A DNA stretch of 64,000 bases, from assembly GCF_003947455.1 (NCBI RefSeq), contig NZ_QHJH01000019.1, forward strand, positions 1 to 64,000, written 5' to 3'. Each line of letters opens with the position of its first letter. The stretch's first letter is position 1. Both the position numbers and the translations under genes were made by a program. Source of the stretch: Streptomyces sp. WAC 04229 (GTDB lineage: Bacteria > Actinomycetota > Actinomycetes > Streptomycetales > Streptomycetaceae). Under the pieces are notes generated by a model. The model saw nothing but the letters and a program-made list of their open reading frames with translations. It ran no database searches and was not told the DNA's origin. Below, piece after piece: positions 55,590-64,000 of this stretch.

Positions 55590-57767
55590 TCAGCCCGCCG
55601 TCTCCCCACCCCTGCGGGTGGGCGGGGCGGCGGGCTTCGCCGTCCGCGCGGCCCGCCGCCCCGTCCCGCGCGGCGCCGGCAGCGAGGCCCGCACCCCGGG
55701 CCTGCGCAGCGCCCGCGACACCGCCTCCGGGCGGCCGAGCAGCGCCCCGTGCCCCACGCACTCCTCGTACCGCTCGTCGCCCAACTGCTCCCGGGCGGCC
55801 GCCTCGCACAGCTCGTGCGGCGCGTTGTAGTGCGCCGAGCCGAACAACCGCAGTCCCACCGAAGGCCACATCCGGCCCGCGGCGCCCTGGAGCACCGCGG
55901 CCTCCGCCGGGTCGCCCTCCGCCACCGTGACCAGCGCCAGCAGCTCCACCGCCAGCACCGAGCCCAGCTGGTCCCGGAAGCCATGGGCGCCGCTCAGGCA
56001 GTCCGCCAGCAGCTCACGGGCGCGCACCGGGTCGCCCTCGCTCCAGGCCGCGTACGCCAGCACGTACAGGGCGTAGTTGCGGGCCCAGCGCTCGCCGTGG
56101 TCCTCGCACACCCGGCGTACGTCCTCGCACAGGCGCACCGCGTCGGGCAGATCGCCCTGGAACGCCCGGGTCATCGCCAGCTCCACCTGGCCCATCAGCA
56201 CGTTGCTGTTGAGTTCGCCGATCTCCTGGTAGCGCTCCAGCGCCGAGCGCAACAGCCGCTCCGCGCGCGGCATGTCGTCCGTCACCAGCGCCAGACAGCC
56301 GGTGCGGTGCTCCGCGTACGCCACCGCCGTGGGGTTCGCCGACCGCTCCGCCTCCTCGCGGCACTCCTGGAGCGCCGCCAGCGCGGGGACCGTGTCGCCC
56401 TGGAGGATCGCCACGTAGGCGAGCACCCACAGCGCCTTCAGCCGGGACTGCTCGCCCGCCGTGGGCTCCGCGTCCAGCCGCACCGCCTGCTCCAGCCAGC
56501 GCCGGCCCTCCGACAGCCGCCCGCAGCCCACCCAGTGGAACCACAGGGCGCCGGCCAGATACTGGCCCAGGTGCGCCGCGTCCGGCTCGGTCAGGCAGTG
56601 CTCCAGGGCGCTGCGCAGATTCGGCAGCTCCGCGTCCACCCGCGCGGCGACCTCGCCCTGGCGCGGCGAGAACCACTCCAGCTCGCACCAGGTCGCCAGG
56701 CCCACGTACCAGTCCCGGTGCCGCCGCCGCAGCCGGGCCGCGTCGCCCATCGCCTCCAGCCAGTCGGCGCCGTACGCGCGGACCGTGTCGAGCATCCGGT
56801 AGCGCACCCCCGCCGGGGTCTCCTCGCGGGCCAGCACGGACTGCGCGAGCAGCGCCGAGAGCACGTCGAGGACGTCCCCGGCCGGCAGCCCGTCGCCGCT
56901 GCACACGTACTCGGCGGCCTCCAGGTCGAACGGCCCGGTGAACACCGACAGCCGCGCCCACAGCAGGCGCTCCTGGGGCGTGCACAGCTCATGGCTCCAG
57001 CCGATCGCCGTGCGCAGCGTCCGATGCCGGGGGAGCGCGCTGCGGTCGCCGCCGGTCAGCAGCCGGAAGCGGTCGTCCAGCCGTTGCAGCACCTGCCGCG
57101 GCGACAGCGCGCCGAGCCGCCCCGCCGCCAGCTCGATCGCCAGCGGGATCCCGTCCAGGCGCCGGCACAGCTCGCGCATCTCGCCCCGGTCCCCGTGGTC
57201 ACCGCCCTCCGGCCGGCGCGGCACGTTCCGCTGCCTGGCCCGGACCGTCAGCAGCTCCAGCGCCTCCTCGGGGCCCAGCGGCGCCAGCGGAACCAGCAGC
57301 TCCCCGGCCACGCCCAGCGGCCGGCGCCCCACCGCCAGCACCCGCAGCCCCGGGGCGCGGCCCAGCAGGTCGGTCACCAGCGCGGCACAGGCGTCGACCA
57401 GGTGCTCGACCCCGTCCAGGAGCAGCAGCAGGTCCCGCTCGGCGAGGTAGGTGAACAGGGTCTCGCGCGGCAGCCGGGTCGTGTGGTCCGTCAGGCCCAG
57501 CGCCTCCACGACCGCGTAGTCGACGAACTCCGCGTCCCGCACCGGTGCCAGCTCCACCCGCCACACCCCGTCCCGGGGTGCGCGCCCGGCGCCCGCCCGC
57601 GCGGCGAGCCGTGACTTGCCGACACCGCCGGCGCCGGTGACGGTCACCAGCCGCCCGGCGTCCAGCGCCCGGCCCAGCTGCGCCAGCTCCCTCCCTCTCC
57701 CCACGAAACTGTCGAGTTCCAGCGGGAGGTTGCCGTGCGGGACGCCGTCGCGCCGATGGTCTCGCAT
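55590..57767 (-). CDS. AfsR/SARP-type NB-ARC ATPase with TPR-like region, no DNA-binding domain
   Basis: 725 residues. It opens LPLELDSFVGRGRELAQL, Walker A VTGAGGVGKSRLA, Walker B LLLLLDGVEHLVDA and RRLDGIPLAIELAAGRLGAL: the STAND ATPase of the AfsR/LuxR-LAL type. The C-terminal ~350 residues are TPR-like helices (LKALWVLAYVAILQGDTVPA, AEHRTGCLALVTDDMPRAER). There is neither an N-terminal OmpR/BTAD domain nor a C-terminal LuxR helix-turn-helix; it ends in an Arg/Pro/Ala-rich tail (TGRRAARTAKPAAPPTRRGG). ATG 57767 begins just before the conserved part. Regulation through a partner protein is inferred. Confidence 0.85.
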   Translation of the reverse strand: MRDHRRDGVPHGNLPLELDSFVGRGRELAQLGRALDAGRLVTVTGAGGVGKSRLAARAGAGRAPRDGVWRVELAPVRDAEFVDYAVVEALGLTDHTTRLPRETLFTYLAERDLLLLLDGVEHLVDACAALVTDLLGRAPGLRVLAVGRRPLGVAGELLVPLAPLGPEEALELLTVRARQRNVPRRPEGGDHGDRGEMRELCRRLDGIPLAIELAAGRLGALSPRQVLQRLDDRFRLLTGGDRSALPRHRTLRTAIGWSHELCTPQERLLWARLSVFTGPFDLEAAEYVCSGDGLPAGDVLDVLSALLAQSVLAREETPAGVRYRMLDTVRAYGADWLEAMGDAARLRRRHRDWYVGLATWCELEWFSPRQGEVAARVDAELPNLRSALEHCLTEPDAAHLGQYLAGALWFHWVGCGRLSEGRRWLEQAVRLDAEPTAGEQSRLKALWVLAYVAILQGDTVPALAALQECREEAERSANPTAVAYAEHRTGCLALVTDDMPRAERLLRSALERYQEIGELNSNVLMGQVELAMTRAFQGDLPDAVRLCEDVRRVCEDHGERWARNYALYVLAYAAWSEGDPVRARELLADCLSGAHGFRDQLGSVLAVELLALVTVAEGDPAEAAVLQGAAGRMWPSVGLRLFGSAHYNAPHELCEAAAREQLGDERYEECVGHGALLGRPEAVSRALRRPGVRASLPAPRGTGRRAARTAKPAAPPTRRGGETAG

Positions 57768-57940
57768 AAGACACGGAGCGTACTGAACCGTATTCACTCC
57801 GTACAATCGCTTCACGCAACTCGACCGGATCGCGCCGCGCGCGAACGGAATCGGGTACGGAGCGCCGCGCGCGGCGCGATAGGCTCGGTGCACGACTTTC
57901 CCGATGTTCAGGCACGTCTTCAAGGGAGCGGGTGCACACA

Positions 57941-58381
57941 GTGTCCGGTGGCGAGGTGGCCGGGATCCTGGTGGCGGTCTTCTGGGCGATCCTGGTCTCC
58001 TTCCTCGCCGTCGCGCTGGCGAGGCTGGCCCAGACGCTCAGGGCGACCACCAAGCTGGTGGCGGACGTGACCGACCAGGCCGTCCCGCTGCTGTCCGACG
58101 CCTCGTCGGCGGTGCGCTCCGCGCAGACCCAGATCGACCGGGTCGACGCGATCGCCTCCGACGTCCAGGAGGTCACGTCGAACGCCTCCGCGCTGTCCAC
58201 CACCGTGGCCTCCACCTTCGGCGGCCCGCTGGTCAAGGTCGCGGCGTTCGGATACGGCGTGCGCCGGGCACTCGGCGGTCGCAAGGACGACCTGCCCGCC
58301 GGGCCGGCCAGGGAACGGCGTACCGTGATCGTGGGCCGTACGATTCCGGCCGCGCGGCGGACGAAGCGGAAGAAGGACTGA
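57941..58381 (+). CDS. DUF948-family membrane protein
   Basis: 146 residues: an N-terminal membrane helix (VAGILVAVFWAILVSFLAVAL), then a helical region (LRATTKLVADVTDQAVPLLS, SAQTQIDRVDAIASDVQEV) resembling methyl-accepting-type coiled coils, and a basic tail (RRTKRKKD). It is DUF948, of unknown function. GTG 57941 is preferred to GTG 57932 because AGGGAG is too close to the latter. A TAGGCT box lies at 57880-57885. It is first in the DUF948-DUF6167-alaS operon. Confidence 0.8.
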   Translation: MSGGEVAGILVAVFWAILVSFLAVALARLAQTLRATTKLVADVTDQAVPLLSDASSAVRSAQTQIDRVDAIASDVQEVTSNASALSTTVASTFGGPLVKVAAFGYGVRRALGGRKDDLPAGPARERRTVIVGRTIPAARRTKRKKD

Positions 58382-58388
58382 TCCAGCG

Positions 58389-58733
58389 ATGTTCCGCCGT
58401 ACCTTCTGGTTCGGCACCGGCATGGCCGCCGGTGTCTGGGCCACCACCAAGGTCAACCGGAAGCTCAAGCAGCTGACCCCCGACAGCCTCGCCGCGACCG
58501 CGGCCAACAAGGCGCTCGACGCGGGCACCCGGCTCAAGGACCGCGCGGTCGGCTTCGCCCTCGACGTCCGCGACAACATGGCCCAGCGGGAGGCCGAACT
58601 GGACGACGCGCTCGGGCTGAACGCCCCCGTCGACCGCGAACTCCCCGCACCCCGGCGCCGCAACGCCATCGAGAACAACCCGACGTACGTCGACAGGACG
58701 ACGTACTCGTACAACCGGAATGAGGACCACTGA
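58389..58733 (+). CDS. DUF6167-family small protein upstream of alaS
   Basis: 114 residues. A short hydrophobic N-terminal segment ([20 protein letters not shown]), then a helical stretch ([37 protein letters not shown]) and a polar tail ending YSYNRNEDH. It is conserved next to alaS in actinomycetes; function unknown. It starts 8 nt after DUF948, and its TGA overlaps the alaS ATG (TGATG). Confidence 0.75.
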   Translation: MFRRTFWFGTGMAAGVWATTKVNRKLKQLTPDSLAATAANKALDAGTRLKDRAVGFALDVRDNMAQREAELDDALGLNAPVDRELPAPRRRNAIENNPTYVDRTTYSYNRNEDH

Positions 58734-61405
58734 TGGAGTCGGCCGAGATTCGTCGCCGCTGGTTGAGCTTCTTCGAGGAGCGCGGTCACACCGTCGTCCC
58801 TTCGGCGTCGCTCATCGCGGACGACCCGACTCTGCTGCTGGTCCCGGCCGGCATGGTGCCGTTCAAGCCCTACTTCCTGGGTGAGGTCAAGCCGCCCTTC
58901 GACCGCGCCACGAGCGTGCAGAAGTGCGTGCGCACGCCCGACATCGAAGAGGTCGGCAAGACCACGCGCCACGGCACGTTCTTCCAGATGTGCGGCAACT
59001 TCTCCTTCGGCGACTACTTCAAGGAAGGCGCCATCAAGTACGCCTGGGAGCTGCTCACCAGCCCCCAGGACAAGGGCGGTTACGGCCTCGACCCCGAGCG
59101 CCTGTGGATCACCGTCTACAAGGACGACGACGAGGCCGAGCGCATCTGGCACGACGTCGTGGGCGTGCCCGCCGAGCGCATCCAGCGCCTCGGCAAGAAG
59201 GACAACTACTGGTCCATGGGCGTCCCCGGCCCCTGCGGCCCCTGCTCCGAGATCAACTACGACCGCGGCCCCGAGTTCGGCGTCGAGGGCGGCCCCGCCG
59301 TCAACGACGAGCGGTACGTGGAGATCTGGAACCTCGTCTTCATGCAGTACGAGCGGGGCGAGGGGATCGGCAAGGAGGAGTTCGAGATCCTCGGCGAGCT
59401 GCCGAGCAAGAACATCGACACGGGCCTCGGCCTGGAGCGCCTCGCCATGATTCTGCAGGGCGTGCAGAACATGTACGAGATCGACACCTCCATGGCGGTC
59501 ATCAACAAGGCCACCGAACTGACCGGCGTGGCCTACGGTGACGCCCACGCCTCGGACGTCTCGCTGCGCGTGGTCACCGACCACATGCGCACCTCCGTGA
59601 TGCTCATCGGCGACGGCGTCACCCCCGGCAACGAGGGCCGCGGCTACGTGCTGCGCCGCATCATGCGCCGTGCCATCCGCAACATGCGGCTGCTCGGCGC
59701 CACCGGCCCGGTCGTCAAGGACCTGATCGACGTCGTGATCGGCATGATGGGGCAGCAGTACCCCGAGCTGATCACCGACCGGGAGCGGATCGAGAAGGTC
59801 GCGCTCGCCGAGGAGAACGCCTTCCTCAAGACGCTGAAGGCCGGCACCAACATCCTCGACACCGCCGTCAGCGACACCAAGGCCGGCGGCGGCACGGTAC
59901 TCGCCGGCGACAAGGCCTTCCTGCTCCACGACACCTGGGGCTTCCCGATCGACCTCACCCTGGAGATGGCCGCCGAGCAGGGCCTCTCCGTGGACGAGGA
60001 CGGCTTCCGCCGCCTGATGAAGGAGCAGCGGGAGCGCGCCAAGGCCGACGCCCAGGCCAAGAAGACCGGGCACGCCGGCGCCGGCGCCTACCGCGCGATC
60101 GCCGACCAGGCCGGTGCCACCGACTTCGTCGGCTACAGCCACACCGAGAGCGAGTCCACGATCGTCGGCATCCTCGTCGACGGCGCCTCCTCCCCGGCCG
60201 CCACCGAGGGCGACGAGGTCGAGATCGTGCTGGACCGCACCCCGTTCTACGCCGAGGGCGGCGGCCAGATCGGCGACACCGGCCGGATCCGCGTCGACAC
60301 CGGCGCCGTGATCGAGGTCCGGGACTGCCAGAAGCCGGTCCCGGGCGTGTACGTCCACAAGGGCGTCGTCCAGGTCGGCGAGGTCACCGTCGGTGCCAAG
60401 GCCCACGCCTCCATCGACGACCGGCGCCGCCACGCGATCGCCCGCGCCCACTCGGCCACCCACCTCACGCACCAGGCCCTGCGCGACGCCCTCGGCCCGA
60501 CGGCCGCCCAGGCCGGTTCCGAGAACCAGCCCGGCCGCTTCCGCTTCGACTTCGGCTCGCCCTCCGCCGTGCCGACGGCCGTGATGACCGACGTCGAGCA
60601 GAAGATCAACGAGGTGCTGGCGCGCGATCTCGACGTGCAGGCCGAGGTCATGGGCATCGACGAGGCCAAGAAGCAGGGCGCCATCGCCGAGTTCGGCGAG
60701 AAGTACGGCGAGCGGGTGCGGGTCGTCACCATCGGCGACTTCTCCAAGGAGCTGTGCGGCGGCACCCACGTGCACAACACCGCCCAGCTCGGCCTGGTCA
60801 AGCTGCTCGGCGAGTCGTCCATCGGCTCGGGGGTGCGCCGCATCGAGGCCCTGGTCGGCGTGGACGCCTACAACTTCCTCGCCCGTGAGCACACGGTCGT
60901 CGCCCAGCTCCAGGAGCTGATCAAGGGCCGTCCGGAGGAACTGCCGGAGAAGGTCTCCGCGATGCTCGGCAAGCTCAAGGACGCCGAGAAGGAGATCGAG
61001 AAGTTCCGCGCGGAGAAGGTCCTCCAGGCCGCCGCCGGGCTCGCCGAGTCCGCCAAGGACGTGCGCGGCGTGGCCCTGGTGACCGGGCAGGTCCCGGACG
61101 GCACCACCGCCGACGACCTGCGCAAGCTGGTCCTCGACGTGCGCGGCCGCATCCAGGGCGGCCGGGCCGCGGTCGTGGCCCTGTTCACGACGGTCAACGG
61201 CAAGCCGCTGACGGTCATCGCCACCAACGACGCCGCCCGCGAGCGCGGCCTCAAGGCGGGCGACCTGGTGCGCACCGCCGCCAAGACCCTCGGCGGCGGC
61301 GGTGGCGGCAAGCCGGACGTCGCCCAGGGCGGCGGCCAGAACCCGGCCGCCATCGGCGACGCCGTGGACGCCGTGGAGCGCCTCGTGGCGGACACCGCCA
61401 AGTGA
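58733..61405 (+). CDS. alaS: Alanyl-tRNA synthetase
   Basis: 890 residues, complete. The class II core starts [20 protein letters not shown], with [19 protein letters not shown] and [14 protein letters not shown]. The editing domain has the zinc-binding [16 protein letters not shown] and [11 protein letters not shown]. The C-Ala domain is near the end, with a Gly-rich hinge ([19 protein letters not shown]). Coupled to DUF6167 by a 1-nt overlap, and to ruvX by GTGA. Confidence 0.97.
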   Translation: MESAEIRRRWLSFFEERGHTVVPSASLIADDPTLLLVPAGMVPFKPYFLGEVKPPFDRATSVQKCVRTPDIEEVGKTTRHGTFFQMCGNFSFGDYFKEGAIKYAWELLTSPQDKGGYGLDPERLWITVYKDDDEAERIWHDVVGVPAERIQRLGKKDNYWSMGVPGPCGPCSEINYDRGPEFGVEGGPAVNDERYVEIWNLVFMQYERGEGIGKEEFEILGELPSKNIDTGLGLERLAMILQGVQNMYEIDTSMAVINKATELTGVAYGDAHASDVSLRVVTDHMRTSVMLIGDGVTPGNEGRGYVLRRIMRRAIRNMRLLGATGPVVKDLIDVVIGMMGQQYPELITDRERIEKVALAEENAFLKTLKAGTNILDTAVSDTKAGGGTVLAGDKAFLLHDTWGFPIDLTLEMAAEQGLSVDEDGFRRLMKEQRERAKADAQAKKTGHAGAGAYRAIADQAGATDFVGYSHTESESTIVGILVDGASSPAATEGDEVEIVLDRTPFYAEGGGQIGDTGRIRVDTGAVIEVRDCQKPVPGVYVHKGVVQVGEVTVGAKAHASIDDRRRHAIARAHSATHLTHQALRDALGPTAAQAGSENQPGRFRFDFGSPSAVPTAVMTDVEQKINEVLARDLDVQAEVMGIDEAKKQGAIAEFGEKYGERVRVVTIGDFSKELCGGTHVHNTAQLGLVKLLGESSIGSGVRRIEALVGVDAYNFLAREHTVVAQLQELIKGRPEELPEKVSAMLGKLKDAEKEIEKFRAEKVLQAAAGLAESAKDVRGVALVTGQVPDGTTADDLRKLVLDVRGRIQGGRAAVVALFTTVNGKPLTVIATNDAARERGLKAGDLVRTAAKTLGGGGGGKPDVAQGGGQNPAAIGDAVDAVERLVADTAK

Positions 61406-61917
61406 GCGGTCCGGAGCACCCTCAGGCGGGGGAACAGGCGGAGGGCCCGGCGATGCGCCGCGGCCGCCGCCTGGCCGTCGACGTCGGGGACGCCCGGATC
61501 GGGGTCGCCTCCTGCGACCCCGACGGGATCCTCGCCACACCGGTGGAGACCGTCCCCGGACGCGACGTGCCCGCCGCGCACCGCAGACTCAGGCTGCTGG
61601 TGGAGGAGTACGAGCCCATCGAGGTCGTCGTCGGGCTCCCGCGCTCCCTCAAGGGGGGCGAGGGCCCGGCCGCGGCCAAGGTGCGGCGCTTCGCACAGGA
61701 GCTGGCCCGGGGCATCGTGCCGGTGCCGGTCAGGCTCGTCGACGAGCGCATGACCACGGTGACCGCCACCCAGGGGCTGCGCGCCTCGGGCGTGAAGTCC
61801 AAGAAGGGCCGCTCCGTCATCGACCAGGCCGCCGCTGTGATCATCCTCCAGCAGGCGCTGGAATCCGAACGGGTGTCAGGCAGGCCACCCGGCGAGGGCG
61901 TCGAAGTGGTCATCTGA
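61402..61917 (+). CDS. ruvX: YqgF/RuvX-family RNase H-fold nuclease
   Basis: 171 residues from the GTG that overlaps the alaS stop; ATG 61453 would give 154 and matches the conserved start [18 protein letters not shown] better. Blocks: [37 protein letters not shown] and [18 protein letters not shown]. The acids of the RNase H site (VDVGD, DERM, IDQAAA) are present. Family members resolve Holliday junctions in vitro and mature 16S rRNA in vivo. Confidence 0.9.
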   Translation: MSGPEHPQAGEQAEGPAMRRGRRLAVDVGDARIGVASCDPDGILATPVETVPGRDVPAAHRRLRLLVEEYEPIEVVVGLPRSLKGGEGPAAAKVRRFAQELARGIVPVPVRLVDERMTTVTATQGLRASGVKSKKGRSVIDQAAAVIILQQALESERVSGRPPGEGVEVVI

Positions 61918-62045
61918 TCGCGATACGGTAACGTTCCGCGCGATGCGGAGGCATTCGAACAGCCACCGCACAGCAAGAGGCGGAACGGAAGCAGGCCCTC
62001 CTTCACGGGCCCCGCCCCCCGTCCCCTCGCGGCTCTAGGGGATCG

Positions 62046-63761
62046 ATGACTGACTATGGCCGGGGCCCAGGCTCCGAACCGTGGCATCCGGAGGACCCGT
62101 TGTACGGGGACGGCGGATGGGGAGGACAGCAGGCCCACGCGGGCGGGCAGTCCCCCTACGGCGGCCAGCCACAGTATCCGGAGCAGCAGCACGCCCAGCA
62201 GCAGTACGGCGACTGGGGCGACGGCGGCCAGTCCGCGTACGGCAACCAGCCCCAGTACGACGAGTACGGGCGGCAGCACCCCGAGTCGCAGTACGACCAG
62301 TACGACCAGCAGCAGTACCAGCAGCAGTACGGCCAGCAGTACGCCCCCCAGGCGCACCCCCAGCAGGGGTACGACAACGGCAACTGGGACACCGGCGCGC
62401 ATCCCCACGCGCAGTACCCGGGCGACCCGTCGGACCCCTACGGCCGGCAGCCCGCCGGCTACCCGGCCGAACAGCCCGACTTCTACGGCACGCCGGAGGC
62501 GTACCCGCCGCCGGAGCCGCCCGGCCGCCGGCGCACCGAGCCCGAGCCGCAGCGCACCGACTGGGACCCCGGACCCGACGAGGGCGAACACGCGTTCTTC
62601 GCTGGCCGGGACGCCGACGGCGACGACGACCCGGCGGACGACGGCCGCGACGACCGCAGGGGCCGTGGCGGCAAGCCGAAGAAACGTCGCAGCGGATGTG
62701 CCTGCCTGGTGGTCTGCCTGGTGCTGGGCGGCGGTGTGGCGGGCGTCGGGTATTTCGGCTACCAGTTCTACCAGGACCGTTTCGGCGCCGCCCCGAACTT
62801 CGCGGGCGACGGCAACGGCGAGGAAGTCACCGTCACCATCCCCAAGGGCGCCGGCGGCTCCACCATCGGTCAGGAGCTGAAACGGCAGGGCGTGGTGAAG
62901 AGCGTCGACGCCTTCATCGCCGCCCAGCAGAGCAATCCTCGCGGCAAGAGCATCCAGGACGGCGTGTACACGCTGCAGAAGGAGATGTCCGCAGAGAGCG
63001 CGGTCGAACTCCTGCTCAGCCCCGGCAGCCGCAGCAACCTGATCATCGCCGAGGGCAGGCGCAACGTCGACGTCTACAAGCTGATCGACAAGCGCCTCGG
63101 AGTGAAGGAAGGCACCACCGCCAAGGTCGCCAAGACCGAGTCGGACAGCCTGGGTCTGCCCGACTGGGCGCTGAACCACAAGAACGTCAAGGACCCCCTG
63201 GAGGGCTTCCTCTACCCGTCCAGCTACTCGGCGGGCAAGGGCCAGAAGCCCGAGGACGTGCTGAAGCAGATGGTGTCCCGGGCCAACGAGCAGTACCAGC
63301 GGATCGGCCTGGAGGAGAAGGCGGAGGGCCTGGGCCTCGAGGGCCCGTGGGAGCTGCTCACGGTCGCGAGCCTCTTGCAGGCGGAGGGCAAGACCCACGA
63401 CGACTTCCGCAAGATGTCCGAGGTCATCTACAACCGGCTCAAGCCCACCAACACCGAGACGAACCAGAAGCTCCAGTTCGACTCGTCCTTCAACTACCTC
63501 AAGGGCCAGAGCAACATCAACATCAGCGAGTCCGAGATCAACAGCAACACGGACCCGTACAACACCTACACCAACAAGGGCCTGCCGCCCGGACCCATCG
63601 GCAACCCCGGCGAAGAGGCCCTGCAGGCCGCCCTGAACCCCACGAACGACGGCTGGATCTACTTCGTGGCCACGGACGGCGTGGCCAAGACCGAGTTCGC
63701 CAAGACGCACGACGAGTTCTTGAAGCTGAAGGAAAAATTCGATGCCAGCTCCGGCAACTGA
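62046..63761 (+). CDS. mltG: Endolytic peptidoglycan transglycosylase MltG (YceG-like)
   Basis: 571 residues. A ~215-residue cytoplasmic N-terminus extremely rich in Gln, Tyr, Gly and Pro (runs such as YDQYDQQQYQQQYGQQY) is followed by a basic RGRGGKPKKRRSG and one membrane helix at 218-240. The outer LysM-like and YceG catalytic domains come next. The catalytic Glu is probably Glu447 in SLLQAEGKTHDD, followed by VIYNRL and LPPGPIGNPGEEALQAAL. MltG cuts nascent glycan strands to set their length. The N-terminal domain is far longer than in E. coli (340 aa total). aroE begins inside its last codons. Confidence 0.93.
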   Translation: MTDYGRGPGSEPWHPEDPLYGDGGWGGQQAHAGGQSPYGGQPQYPEQQHAQQQYGDWGDGGQSAYGNQPQYDEYGRQHPESQYDQYDQQQYQQQYGQQYAPQAHPQQGYDNGNWDTGAHPHAQYPGDPSDPYGRQPAGYPAEQPDFYGTPEAYPPPEPPGRRRTEPEPQRTDWDPGPDEGEHAFFAGRDADGDDDPADDGRDDRRGRGGKPKKRRSGCACLVVCLVLGGGVAGVGYFGYQFYQDRFGAAPNFAGDGNGEEVTVTIPKGAGGSTIGQELKRQGVVKSVDAFIAAQQSNPRGKSIQDGVYTLQKEMSAESAVELLLSPGSRSNLIIAEGRRNVDVYKLIDKRLGVKEGTTAKVAKTESDSLGLPDWALNHKNVKDPLEGFLYPSSYSAGKGQKPEDVLKQMVSRANEQYQRIGLEEKAEGLGLEGPWELLTVASLLQAEGKTHDDFRKMSEVIYNRLKPTNTETNQKLQFDSSFNYLKGQSNINISESEINSNTDPYNTYTNKGLPPGPIGNPGEEALQAALNPTNDGWIYFVATDGVAKTEFAKTHDEFLKLKEKFDASSGN

Positions 63762-64000
63762 CCGTCGCCGGGCCGCCGTTCTCGGCTCCCCGATCGCCCA
63801 CTCGCTTTCGCCGGTACTGCACCGCGCCGCCTACGCGGAGCTGGGGCTGGCGGACTGGACGTACGAGAGCTTCGACGTCGACGAGGCGGCGCTGCCCGGC
63901 TTCCTCGCGGAGCTGGGGCCCGAGTGGGCGGGGCTGTCGCTGACGATGCCGCTCAAGCGGGCGGTGATCCCGCTGCTCGACGGCATCAGCGAGACGGCGG
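63742..64000 (+). CDS. aroE: Shikimate dehydrogenase, N-terminal part (cut by window end)
   Basis: 86 codons are visible. It begins MPAPATDRRRAAVLGSPIAH, with SLSPVLHRAAYAELGL and the catalytic region LSLTMPLKRAVIPLLDG, where the Lys of MPLK is the catalytic lysine of the family. It reduces 3-dehydroshikimate with NADPH. The ATG lies 20 bp inside mltG in another frame with AAGGAA upstream, so the two are translationally linked. Confidence 0.92.
   Translation, partial: MPAPATDRRRAAVLGSPIAHSLSPVLHRAAYAELGLADWTYESFDVDEAALPGFLAELGPEWAGLSLTMPLKRAVIPLLDGISETA

Noticed and set aside
55594-55640. GC-rich inverted repeat at the 3' end of the AfsR-type gene as a terminator for rpsD
   Set aside because: It lies inside the coding sequence of the convergent gene and its pairing is irregular; a role is possible but not supported.
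57920-61540. A 1,206-codon open frame antisense to the alaS region, and similar long antisense frames elsewhere (for example 888-3446, 25733-28879)
   Set aside because: High-GC DNA leaves stops rare in some antisense frames. The products are low-complexity Arg/Gly/Asp/Ala-rich with no domain, while the opposite strand carries well-conserved proteins.

Overview
The window is chromosomal DNA from a high-GC actinomycete, almost certainly Streptomyces. The evidence is very high GC, frequent GTG starts, 4-bp stop/start overlaps, an ssgB sporulation gene and a TTG-started relA. Gene order from about 25.7 to 48 kb (thrS, HIT protein, pgsA-patA-pimA, pdxS-pdxT, yebC, ruvC-ruvA-ruvB, yajC-secD-secF, apt, relA) follows the conserved actinobacterial chromosome core. 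There is no phage, plasmid, insertion sequence or CRISPR array. Genes are complete except the first (BluB-CobT fusion, cut by the left edge) and the last (aroE, cut by the right edge).

Region 1 (1-14.9 kb) is mixed metabolism and development. It holds a BluB-CobT fusion, siroheme synthase CysG, a SpoU-type RNA methyltransferase, a membrane-anchored Ser/Thr kinase, a phosphotransferase-fold protein and a zinc-ribbon protein. A minus-strand tRNA cluster follows (three Val-GAC, Cys, Gly), then pabB-pabC, a double GNAT acetyltransferase, a DsbA-like thiol protein, a CGNR zinc-finger regulator and ssgB.

Region 2 (15.0-22.8 kb) is bracketed by two identical tRNA-Val(CAC) genes. Between them lie a sugar ABC transporter without an ATPase, a YesL/DUF624 membrane protein, a large Tat-exported protein of the YetA/exo-rhamnogalacturonan lyase type and an SRPBCC protein. 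The first gene has a good promoter followed by two LacI-type palindromes. I read this as a pectin (rhamnogalacturonan) oligosaccharide utilisation operon.

Region 3 (22.9-25.6 kb) has a DEDDh exonuclease facing away from a translationally coupled pair: a DUF4365 protein and a 426-residue protein of unknown function.

Region 4 (25.7-48 kb) is the conserved core. Phosphatidylinositol mannoside synthesis is in overlapping frames, followed by a LemA-like protein, PLP synthase, Holliday-junction processing, the SecDF-YajC translocase accessory complex, purine salvage and the stringent-response enzyme RelA. A minus-strand pair, an unknown membrane protein and an EF-G-like GTPase with degenerate G3/G4 motifs, lies inside it.

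Region 5 (48-64 kb) has a DUF349 coiled-coil protein, a membrane-anchored cyclophilin, a metallo-beta-lactamase-fold hydrolase with hisS, a VKOR-type protein, rarA, rpsD with a structured leader and an AfsR-type ATPase lacking a DNA-binding domain. It ends with the DUF948-DUF6167-alaS-ruvX-mltG-aroE operon. Twelve strong hairpins delimit most transcription units. Several genes have a TAGNNT -10 box 6-8 nt before the start codon and may be translated from leaderless mRNAs.
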